Assembly: GCA_025201765.1 (NCBI GenBank)
Contig: MU623474.1
Span: forward strand, 1 to 64,000
Direction: 5' to 3'
DNA: 64,000 bases
Source of the DNA: Daldinia sp. FL1419
Taxonomy: Eukaryota; Ascomycota; Sordariomycetes; Xylariales; Hypoxylaceae
The notes beneath the pieces are model-generated. The model was given only the letters and a program-made list of their open reading frames with translations, was not told the DNA's origin and ran no database searches. Made by a program: the position numbers and the translations under genes. Each line of letters starts with the position of its first letter. Position 1 is the first letter of the stretch. Shown here in pieces: positions 47,820 to 58,207 of this stretch.

Positions 47820-50184
47820 CTACTGTTCTAAATCGACACCGTCCAGACAGGATATTCCTCTCATTAAGCTGTTGAAGAATGCCGTATCAACACCCTGGAA
47901 AGTCCAGTCATTAACATCTTCTGCGACGGGAGGAATCCCCATGTGAGACTGCAGAACGCTATCATCGTATTCAGAGCTAAAGGCTTGTGGTAAAGACTGA
48001 TCGTATTCGGGTGTCTGTAATTGGGCTCCGGGTTGTTCCCATTCTCTTAGGTCCGCCGGGGAGGTGCAGTCTCGAGCGACGGAATTATCGCGGCTGGTCG
48101 GTGAATTGTTCATAAATGATGCAGGCACTAAAGATGTTGACGCCTCAATGTGTGCAACGGTTGGGTCGTTCTGTGGGAGGTCGAGAGTTTGTGGTTGAGA
48201 TGGCTCTCCAAACATGGGACCTTGACGACCGATCTTAATAACTCCAAGGTACGGGATGCGCAAGTGAATCTCTCCACTCCCGTTTGAACCCTCTTGTACT
48301 TCATCGTCTTCTCGTATGCTTCTAGTAGTGTAACTGTTCCCGTTAGCTGCGTCGGCCTCAATGTCAAGTAGTTTCCTGATCAATCCAGCACTCTTTTTAG
48401 TTATTATATCTTTGCTAAGCTCGGTTACTACATCCATTTTCTCTAAGGCCTCATCTAACATGGCGCGATCTCCTAGACGTTGGTGGGCTAGAGAGTTAGC
48501 GGCTCCTGGGTGATGATGAGCCTCGAGATGAGCAAGTAGGAGGGTCATCGCTGCTAAGAGAGCGAAAAAGTCTACGGGTCGCGAACAGGAAGATCTGGGA
48601 TTAAAACTCCGATGCGCAATGAAACGCGTCATGATCTCTCGGCTAGCATTAACGCAGGCGTGCTTAGAATACTCATACACTGTGTTGCCTCCCAGTCGCA
48701 TCATATATGGCAAATGAAGCTGAGTTACTAGACCATAGTAATAAACTTGGGCTGCTAGGCGTGTTGTTTCTAAGACAGTATCCGGTGATCCTAGTGCAAG
48801 GTTATGAAAACCTATCGGTCGCCAGAAGCTTGCCGGCATACTTTTCGACGCGTTTAATAGGTCAGAATCAATGGATCGTGTTGTGGCGATCCCTCCAACG
48901 GCAAAGTCGCTTTCGTTACGTTCTAAGATATGACACGCGATAACTGTGAGTGTTCGCTCGAATTTACCCATGGGCGGCTCGTAGCGCAACACAGACGCAG
49001 CCCCTACACTCTTATCGGATGTGCCTTGGGGCAGACCGAGTAATAAGCTGAGATAGCGATCTATATGAACGATGCGAAACCAGATAAATTTTGGATCGGC
49101 ATTAAGCTTCGGGTCGATGCGTTTGGGTGGCGGCATTGAAGAGCAATGAAGGCCCATCAATTGGGCAGCCGTCATTGCCCTGCGACACACGGCCCAAGCC
49201 CGTCTAAGATTACCACAGTTTATCTCAAATATACCTTCTAGGATAATACATGTCAGACCTTCAATAGTCCTATGCATTTCTTCCTTAGTAGTTACCCATG
49301 TCGTAACGGCCGTTGTCAGTCGGCGCATGAGGACGTTATGTGGTTCAGAAAGGTCGAACAGACTTTCACTAGATGGGGTTTGTAGAGTAATGGCGAACAT
49401 GAGCATATGCCTGGCTACGATGACTGGATGGGTGTTGCGACTAGGCATTCTAGATGTAGGGTAGGGTCCTGAAAGAGCCTCAAGTGTCTGTTTGCTATGC
49501 GGCTGCGTATTAATTATATCGGTATAGAACGACGGCTTGGCACTTTCTCTAAGCAAGATGTTCGTATCTCCTTCGGATGGGAAGGCTTTGAATAAGTGGT
49601 GAAGTATTGTCTCAGTCTCAGACTGATCTGGTATACACGGTGCCTCATTTTCTGAATATGGAGTCGAGAGCGACGAATTCTGGGCTAACTACTCGAGATT
49701 ATAATGACGATGAGGCAGAGATCGTAATGCGACGAATAAAGGATTCACATACCTCTGTAGATTCTAAAGAAGATGGATATAGGCCAAATGCTAAACCATT
49801 CGAGCAAGGCTTTGGATTGTTGGGCTTTGAAGACACATCTCCGTGCGGCTTGGCTTCAGTCGAAGCTGCTTCGCTGCCATGCTTACTAGCGAGAATGTCT
49901 CTTACAAAGTCCTCAATTTTTGAGATGCGGTCACCAAGATGGCGGTTGCCTTTTCTTGCAGGAGACAGCTCTTCGGGCATATCTTGCGGGACACAAGATA
50001 CGTGGCGGCGTTGACAACCGGTGCAAACGACATGATTAGATGTAAATATGCATCTAATCTTCCGCCGTTTACATTCCCAACAGGAACGCGTTCCTTTACG
50101 AACTTTTGTTCTCTTGGCCGGCGATCTCTGGGTAGTAAGTAGGGTTGTCGTCGTGGACGACTCTTCATTAGGGACATCGGCCAT
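47820..50184 (-). CDS. Zn2Cys6 transcription factor with fungal-specific domain
   Basis: Two exons: 49753-50184 and 47820-49679; 763 aa. The binuclear zinc cluster is at residues 35-64: C35-X2-C38-X6-C45-X8-C54-X2-C57-X6-C64, with basic RKGTRSCWECKRRKIRC. The following RHLGDRISKIEDFVRDIL is a likely dimerisation helix. The fungal-specific regulatory domain is recognised by CRRAMTAAQLMGLHCSSM and FRIVHIDRYLSLLLGLPQG at about residues 270-330. The C-terminus is acidic and Ser/Gln-rich. The intron (49680-49752) uses gtatgt and acceptor cccag; a nearby ttag acceptor breaks the frame. It lies between the DUF1996 and GH92 genes and could regulate either, which is untested. Confidence 0.92.
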
Positions 50185-51932
50185 TACTCGTCATTGGAGA
50201 GTTCCGTCCCTATGCGGCGGAGGAAATCATCGTGAAATGAGTCTATCATAAATGAATGGTAATTGATTTAAGTCCGCCGTCAAGGGCGAATTACATTTGG
50301 TACCCATGTATTTTCACTAATTGGACCTGCCTTGATTAGATTACTATCTAAATACCTAGGTACTATTCCGCCGTTACGGGCGAACAGCAAAACCCCTGCT
50401 ATGTTACCTGTGGTAGGGCTGAGATTCAAACTCAGAGGACCCACCACCTTTCTTTCGTTTCCTTCACAAAGTCTTATTCACCACGCTCCCAGTCTTAATA
50501 TCCCATCTCCAAATATTAATTAGAAAAATACGAAAAAGAAGTTGGAAATATTTTCGAAAATCTCTAAAATTTTGGGTAATTACCAGCATAATTGCGCAGG
50601 CTTTAATACCAGGTAGATTGGTGTGTAACTAACAGGTACCTAACTAGTCAATCCTAGAACTTGATAACTCTGCTAGTTTGGAAAGTATATCTAACTAACT
50701 AACATTAAGGATTGACTTTATTTTATTATTTAGTCTGATATAATAGTCTATTGCGGATAGCCGACTTCCAATGCGTCTAAGCCAAACCAAAAAACAAGGC
50801 ATTGGTCGCGACACCCGGAAAGGTAATCACTAGGTTAATGCTTTCGCATCAGCTAAACTTACAGAGAAGTAGGTAGTTAATGAATAGCTCGATACTAATG
50901 TGACTAAATTCGTTCGATACCTCTTATTTAACTTCTGAATCGGATTTACACACCGTGCGTCCTGTTCGATTCAAGACCTGAATAACCCGTATCTCTACGG
51001 CTGGTGGCTCCACTAAGTCCGCCTCCGCCGGCATTTGGTGCAACAGGGCTTGGTTGCTGCACCGAACTACGTACATAGGTCTTTAATTTTGCTTTACGAG
51101 GAAGGTGCTCATGGCTAATCTTATAGGTAAACTCACCGTAATAAATGATAAAGCACTTAGTAACTTTTAAAAAAGCCTATGACGATACTTAATATGTACC
51201 TCAGAGACTATCGTATTATTTTTCTAGGTACCTAACACTGCTTCTAAGTTACCCAAATATAGGTATTAGATAGGTAGTTAAGGTACCTACAAAGTACTAA
51301 TTCTTCAAAATAACTACCTTAAGCAAGTACCTAGGTATTCAATGTGTAGGTAACATTACACTATTTTATTTAATATAAGGTAAGTGTTTTCAAAGTAGAC
51401 CGAATCGGAAGAGCAGGTTCCTTTACCAAATCTTATAATATCTTTAACACCTTTCCGGCTCGCCGTTGCACCCTTGGGTGTCACTGTGGTCCCTATTGAT
51501 CTGCTTAGAGCTTAGCTGCCGATATGATCCCTGAACGGACCCCATAGAACCCAGCCAACTGTAATTCAGCCAAATTCCCCTAATTGCCAAGTCTGCGATC
51601 CAAGACCTTCCAATTCGGAGTTCTAGACAGTCGGTTACACAGTCGCAGTTGGACCCCTACGAGACAGTTTTGGATATCTAGCTGGGCAGATGGTCTCGCA
51701 TTCTAGTTCTGATGGATGCATCTTTGCCCCAGAGCGATCCAAGGTAAGGAGGACGAAACCGAAATATTTAAAATTTCCAACCTTGCGATCGCTAACACGT
51801 GTATAACTTGTTTGGAGATCGAGGCCTAAGACTTGGTACCGATGGCTCTTGTGTCCGCGTCGTCATATAGAATCGACACATGAATTAGACCCCACGAGCG
51901 AAGCTCCAACGGGTAATTCACGATTCGCAATA
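50185..51932. other. Divergent promoter spacer (Zn2Cys6 / GH92)
   Basis: The Zn2Cys6 factor and GH92 are transcribed away from each other across this 1.75 kb. It holds dense TAGGTACCTA-like blocks (51221-51345) and a small T-arm-like hairpin near 50420-50435 that is not a tRNA. No gene seen. Confidence 0.55.
51221..51345. repeat. Cluster of TAGGTACCTA-like motifs
   Basis: At least six partial or whole copies (ctaggtaccta, ataggtagttaaggtacctac, gtacctaggta) within 125 nt, in the divergent promoter region. Confidence 0.75.
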
Positions 51933-54694
51933 ATGCCGTTCCTCAAGAGCCTCCCGCGGCGTCGGCGATTCCTTATCGTCATACCCGTGGTGGCATTGCT
52001 AGTCTGGGCCTTACTCCCTAACAGGTTGAATTCTCCAACTACATTCCTACGCACTATCAAGAGCTCATCGAGAAAATCTAGTGACGACATTTTGCAATAT
52101 GTCGACCCTCTTATCGGCACTGTAAACGGAGGTGAGTAATGCGCATCAATTAAGCGTAGCATTTAAGAGTTTCGACTAAGTTGGCTTTTATAGGTCATGT
52201 CTTCCCCGGCGCGACTCTGCCGTACGGTATGTCGTTTAGGTGACTGCCAACTTTGGAGCTTTCTAGGCACTAACAAGTCGCTCAGGCATGGCAAAGGCCG
52301 TGGCAGATTCAAGCGATCGCGGAGAAATAGCCGCAGGATTCGTCTCGGACAACTCAGATATTCAAGGCTTCTCTCACTTGCACGATTCGGGTAGGTTAAA
52401 ATCCCCCAACTCCCAACGATATGTTTTGCTAACATATCCCAAGGTACCGGAGGGGTAAGTAAGGTAGATACTACCTATTACTTGAATGAATCTGATTGGT
52501 ATTAGAGCCCTTCGTTGGGAAATTTCCCGCTTTTTGTACATCCAGGATGTCCCGAGGACGACTTCGCTCAGTGTAAATTTACATATATCGGTAGAGGTGT
52601 CCCAAGAGTTGACGGGTCCGCTACGGCACGCCCTGGATACTTTGCCATCGGCCTCAATAATTCAGTTCACGCTGAGATGACAGCAACCGAGCACGCTACT
52701 CTTTACAGGTTTAGCCTCCCGAAAGCTCCAGAGGTTGAATCGCATAAGGTCATGGTGCCTACTAATCCTCTGGTCCTATTAGATTTAATAGATCTAGGTA
52801 CTTCTCGAACAGGGGGTGACATCCAAGTCAACCCGGAAACGGGAAGAATTACAGGAAATGGGTCGTTCAGCCCGTCGTTTGGAACTGGAGCGTACACGGC
52901 TCACGTTTGTGCTGATTTCAGGGGTGCTGATATCCGAAAGACAGGCGTATTTTTACAAACCAATGTGACAGATGAGGTTCAGGCAATGGGTAATTTAGGA
53001 AGTAACTTTTTCATCCCTGCCGGCTCAGCGGGCGCTTGGATACACTTCGCGCACTCAGAACAGATCATGGCTAGGGTGGGACTGTCATTCATATCGGTGG
53101 AACAAGCCTGTCACAATTCGGAGGCCGAAATTCCAGACTTTGGCTTTGATAATGTAGTGAAAGCGGCTGAAAAGGCCTGGAAAGAAAAGCTGTCTGTTGT
53201 CAAGCCTGATCATTCGGGCATGAGTAACGAATTTCTTACCACCTTTTGGTCGGGACTCTATCGTGCGCTAATCTCGCCTCAAGATTATACGGGAGAAAAT
53301 CAGCTTTGGAAATCGAATGAGCCTTATTACGACTCTTTTTACTGCATATGGGATTCGTTTCGCGCACAGCATCCCTTACTTACTATAATTGACCCTGCGA
53401 TCCAAACGAAAATGGTAAGGTCGCTGATTGACACATACAAACACGAAGGAAAGCTACCGGATTGTCGTATGAGTTTTAGTAAAGGTTACACGCAAGGAGG
53501 CTCGAATGCTGATGTGGTGCTTGCCGATGCCTATATTAAAAATCTTACTGAAGGCATCGACTGGAAGCTCGGCTACGAGGCCGTCGTCTCCGATGCAGAG
53601 GTAGAGCCAGGGGATTGGTCCACAACTGGACGTGGAAGTCTCGTAAGTTGGCACTCGCTGGGATATGTACCGTACGACGACCACGATAGAAATGGAACGG
53701 GCCCCATGAGTCGAGGGATTTCACGGACGGTAGAATACGCATACGACGACTTTGTGATCGCATTGATGGCGCGAGGACTTGGCCACAAGGACGATGAAGC
53801 CAAGTACTTACAACGTAGTCGGAACTGGAAGAACCTGTTCAACCCAGATCAGGAAGACAGGCATCGTGATGAGGCTGGGAACGTACAAATGACCGAGTTT
53901 AAGGGTTTCCTGCAACCACGATTTCGGAATGGTACTTGGCGATACCAGGTAAGCTTCCTCAACCCATACAATCTCTCCAAGTTAAACGTCGTTAACTCTG
54001 ACTTGTGCCTTAGAATACCCGACTCTGCAGTCCTGTATATCAGCAGCATAGCTGCTATTTTGATACGCAATACGAGACGTATGAGGGCAGCCCGTGGCTG
54101 TACACATTCTACGTTCCACAAGACATGGCTGCGCTTATAGAAGCGCTAGGAGGGCATGAAACCTTCGTCAAGCGACTCGATTACTTCCACTCGTCTGGTA
54201 TCAACTACATGGGCAACGAGCCCAATTTCCTCACGACATTCCAATTCCATTATGCCGGACGACCCGGCCGCAGCAATTACTGGCTGCACCAGTACATCCC
54301 AGGGCAGTTTAACAATAGCATCAACGGCATCCCAGGTAACGATGATTGTGCCATGGGGGCCTTTACAGCGTTCGCCTTCATGGGATTTTACCCGGTAGCT
54401 GGGCAGGATGTATATTTACTTACGGCGCCCATGTTCCGACAGGTCAGTATCCAGACGCCATCAGGAAAACCTGCGACACTAAGAAATATTGGTGGATTCG
54501 ACGCGCCGCAGTATCGCAACATCTATATCCAAAGTGCGCGATTAGACGGAAAGCCGCATACGCGAAACTGGATCACGCACGACTTTTTTGTAAATGGCGG
54601 CACGCTGGAGTTTATATTAGGGTCTACGGAGAGCGATTGGGGAACGAGAGACGAGGATCTACCGCCCAGTTTATCGACGGGATTACAAGAATAA
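51933..54694 (+). CDS. GH92 alpha-mannosidase, type II membrane anchored
   Basis: Six exons: 51933-52131, 52194-52226, 52286-52390, 52444-52454 (only 11 nt), 52506-53948 and 54014-54694; 823 aa. GH92 enzymes are Ca-dependent inverting exo-mannosidases, mostly alpha-1,2. Residues 10-27 (RRFLIVIPVVALLVWALL) form a signal anchor. Family motifs: YVDPLIGTVNGGHVFPGATL, FSHLHDSGTGGSPSLGNFPL across the micro-exon, ENQLWKSNEPYYDSFYCIWD, QGGSNADVVLADAY, YMGNEPNFLTTFQFHYAGRP and GNDDCAMGAFTAFAFMGFYP. All introns have GT-AG ends and keep frame. An upstream in-frame ATG (51849) would add 28 residues before the anchor; 51933 is preferred because the anchor then sits at the N-terminus. Likely trims mannose from fungal or host glycans at the cell surface. 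Confidence 0.92.
52444..52454 (+). other. 11-nt micro-exon of the GH92 gene
   Basis: Flanked by acceptor cccaag and donor gtaagt. It supplies T-G-G plus part of the preceding Gly in the highly conserved HDSGTGGSPSLG motif, so skipping it would remove essential residues and shift the frame. Confidence 0.8.
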
Positions 54695-54975
54695 TTGAAG
54701 CAATAAAATTTGATAGGCAATCGCCATATGAACATAGAAAAGGGGTAGGAAGGGATGATATTGGGGTGCTCAGTGGAAGACTAGGTGCCTAAATTCAATA
54801 GGACTGACAGGTCCCACATCACGTCGCAAGACATGTACATAGATGCCATTGCTCGCAATATAATCCATCTGGTTGCATTAGGGAATCTGTCACAATGAAA
54901 TTCATCAAGAGAAAAAAAGAAAGAAAGAAAGAAAGCTTAACTCTTTAAGTTATAAAGAGGAAGGACAAAAAAGAG
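54695..54975. other. Spacer between GH92 and tRNA-Asp
   Basis: 3' flank of GH92, with an imperfect gaaa tandem (54909-54935). Nothing else seen. Confidence 0.5.
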
Positions 54976-55047
54976 CTCTCAGTCGGGGAATTGAACCCCG
55001 GTCACGGGCGTGACAAGCCCGTATCCTAACCACTAGACGAACTGAGA
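54976..55047 (-). tRNA. tRNA-Asp (anticodon GTC)
   Basis: A 72-nt minus-strand cloverleaf without intron. Acceptor stem TCTCAGT/ACTGAGA (7 bp), anticodon stem CGGGC/GCCCG with loop TTGTCAC and anticodon GTC at 55012-55014, and a T arm containing GGGGTTCAATTCCCC. D-loop TAGTGGTTAGGAT is normal. All stems pair without mismatch. Confidence 0.95.
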
Positions 55048-55506
55048 TGATACATGTGCTATGACTGATAATTTTTGAGGGAAAAACAACCTAAGTAGAT
55101 GAATTGTGTTTCTAGGAAGGTAAGGTAGGTACCTACTAATTGTTTGAAATCTCAAGTCTCGGGGCGTTTGTACGTAGGGCAAGGGCTAGCTGCATCGTGG
55201 GTCTAGACTAAAGGGCAACTACCCGACTAAAAGTTGATTGCAACTTGCTAGCTCGTATATTTGTAGACAGGTATCGATTAAATAGGTAGAAAGTACCTAG
55301 GTTCCATTTAAATCGAAAATAAAGGTAGGTATCTACTTACCATGTAACGGGAAGCGGCAGAAGGTAGGTACCTACCTATGCCACAGATGCAAATTTCATA
55401 GGTAGTATCAGACCCAACATGAAGGTAATGAGATACTGAAGTCATAAGAGAAATTCAATACTACCTGTCAATACGTGATTATTTACATCCAAGATAGAAA
55501 CTATTT
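55048..55506. other. Spacer with TAGGTACCTA blocks
   Basis: Several copies (55121-55138, 55288-55300, 55324-55336, 55361-55380) between the tRNA and the DUF2461 stop. No gene seen. Confidence 0.55.
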
Positions 55507-57281
55507 TCACTGCTCATCTTCATCTTGATCGTCGTCGTCGTCGTCGTCGTCGTCCTCCTCCTCCCCCTCCTCATCTTCTTCTCCCCCCTCTTGTTCTTCC
55601 GTCCCACCGTCGGGCTCGTCGGAGCTATCATCGACATTAGGATCGGGCCTAACAACGCTATTAAGGAATGTGACCTACGTGAACATCCTGGTTAGTCTAT
55701 CTAATATAAAACTACATCTAATAAAATGGACATGACTTACAAATTCGACCATAGCAGAGATAACACTCATCACTCTATCCTGCGCATCGTCGGCAAGCAG
55801 ATCCGATTCCTCAATCTGCGTGCTGATAGTGTAGTCTCGCAGCTTCAAAAGCTCGATATATTTATGATCCGGGTGGAAGCCCTGCTTTGGTCAGTATACC
55901 TTGTTCAAAGCGCTTTTCTAACTAGAGGGGTTGTGCCTTTGGTTTTGTCTTCAACGCATTCGTCTGGTTTTTGGCCGCGAACGCCGCTATCACAGACTTT
56001 TCGCTGCCGGCCTTCGCGTCAGGTAGAAATGTCTTGCGGAACGTAGGATTCATTAGAACTCGAGTGATGCGATGTGGTCGCTCGTCGACACTCGCGCGTA
56101 GCAGGGCTAACGATTCATTCTCCGGATGCCACAGGCCTCCGCCTACCAGACACCGGCCGGGCTCGACGTGCACGTAATAACAGGCGTATGGGCCTTTTCT
56201 GCCAGTTCTAGACCATGCTGCAGAGTAGTGAGGCTATTATTGTTAGAATTGAGTCCTATTTCGGGGAAATAATGAAGGAAACGGGAGGAAATAGACCCGC
56301 CTTATACGGAGTTTGATCTTTGCTGAAGCGGATATCTCGGTATATCCGGAAGACAACGTCCTTCACCGGTAACCACGGGATGGTTTCATCAACTTCGATA
56401 ATCTTCTCCGTAAGGGTCTCTACGAAAGATTCCCAATCTTTGAGTGACCTCCTATATTCCCCATCATTCGCTACATGCGAATATATCGTGTCAGAAAAGC
56501 CAAGACGGGATCCGAACAGCACATACATTTGAGCCAGCTCCGCTTGTTATTGGCTTTAAGATCCTCTAGGAACAAGAACGTATTTTTATGAAGCCGGGTG
56601 TCTTCATATTCAATCCCGTCGGTGTCTCTTAGTTGGATTGCTGTAATCATGTAATCAGAACAAAAGCTGCATATTGACGCTTCGGCGTGTTGAATAAAAA
56701 CCCGAAAAGGAGAATGAATCCTCACCTGGAATGAAGGTAATGCGGTTTTCCTCATCGTCGTCATCGTCTTCATCATCGCTATCCTCTTCGGTCGCCGGGT
56801 CCTCGGGACTAGCTTCCTTTTTTGCTTTGGCTTTGGTCGGAGCCTTTGTCACACCCTTTGTCCTTTCCGGATCCCGAGGTTTTCCACTCGGCTTCTTCGT
56901 ATTCGTGCCAGTTCTAGTCTGGGTTTTCGAGGGTCTTCCACGGCCTCGTCTCGGTGTTACGGGACGTTCCAATTCACTTTCGGAGTCATGCTCGGCAAAC
57001 GCGGTATCCTGATCATCGTGGTCGGATGTTCGCGCATTATCATATTGCAACTCGTCCTCCGATTCTTCTACTTTGGCTTTTCCCCGGCTGGTAGAATTTC
57101 CTTTTACCCCAGTCTTCACAGTCTTACGGGGAGGTAGCTCTTCATCTGACTCGTCATTGTCCTGGAAATACGTGCTCTTCTTGCCACTGAGACTAATGCG
57201 ATGAGATCGGCGACGGGAATCGCTACCTGTAATCCCAGAAGTAGAAGTTACATTAGCTACAGTACGCTTTTTAGGAGGCAT
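55507..57281 (-). CDS. DUF2461 domain protein
   Basis: Six exons: 56726-57281, 56527-56640, 56297-56470, 55937-56217, 55741-55881 and 55507-55674; 477 aa. Residues 1-185 are charged and disordered with nuclear-type basic patches and AT-hook-like RRGRGRPSK, ending in an acidic run. The DUF2461 domain (about 190-380) shows FLFLEDLKANNKRSWLKSND, RRSLKDWESFVETLTEKI, RIYRDIRFSKDQTPYKAAWS and GPYACYYVHVEPG. The C-terminus is almost purely acidic. The function of the family is unknown. Intron 4 (55882-55936) keeps frame only with a GC donor (AAG|gcacaa); every GT alternative I tried gives a stop or frame break. The donor of intron 3 (gtctat) is also weak. The C-terminal exons are therefore the least certain. 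Confidence 0.82.
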
Positions 57282-58207
57282 ATCTCAAATATGTAAATTG
57301 ATTTTTGATATAAAGGGTGTCAATTGGTTTACGTGGGTCGAGACAAAGATACCGATGCGGATACTATGGAAACTTGAAGAGATGAGACAGTTCCTGACGC
57401 GTTGAGGCGAATCACGGGGTGGTCAAGGAACACACGTTATCACGTGATGACGATATTTCATTGAATATGATCTCATCCGCCCAAAGTATTCCATTGCGAA
57501 ATTGCTTAGGTACCTACCTAAGTAGGGCCATACATGTTACAAAATACATAGGTACAATACCTAGGTAGGTGGATTACTAAAGACAATTGATGCTTGAATC
57601 TTTATCGCTAGATCTAAAAATAGCAGGATGAATCGCCGCTAATCGTAGATTCATGGATAGCCGCAACCTTTTCAACTACGAAAGTAGTATTTCGCACCTC
57701 CTGAATAGACCAGTCGATTGACTAAAATAGGGCTAATGTTTAGCTGCGATCGCTATAATTTCCTTTTGCCAATTCAGGACGATTCTACGCCGCTCCCGCC
57801 TAATCCCATTCCCATGCATATATTAACTTTCTTGGGTCCACGAGTGTTATTAATAGTCGGAACATATTGCTCCTTCTAAACAACACCTCCATCATAGAGA
57901 CCCTTGCTAAGATCCTCACAGCGCCTCAACTCAGCAGCAACACTTCCATTCGTCGTATTCTTGTGTCGCAAACTTCCAATGTCGTCATATATCGTGGATA
58001 TTACTTGATCAGTCATGTTTGGCAAATGGCATTGATATATTTCAACCTTCGAAATCCTTGGTTAGACCTCCTAGGGCCTCATCGGGCCAGGTAACCGGTC
58101 CTGGACTTCCGAGTCTAAATTCGGCTAGGACAACCCGACAAAGTCTTTAGTTAGTTATACTTAATTATCATTGGATAATTTCATGGATTAATCCCGTTGC
58201 GTTCCAA
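57282..58207. other. Spacer 5' of DUF2461 and 3' of the C2H2 factor
   Basis: DUF2461 promoter region with TAGGTACCTA-type blocks (57508-57524, 57548-57571), then the 3' flank of the C2H2 gene. The 75-residue plus frame at 57867-58094 has no domain. Confidence 0.55.

Noticed and set aside
50412..50445. tRNA-like T arm (ctgag / tttgaat / ctcag on the minus strand)
   Set aside because: No matching acceptor, D or anticodon stems at the right distance.
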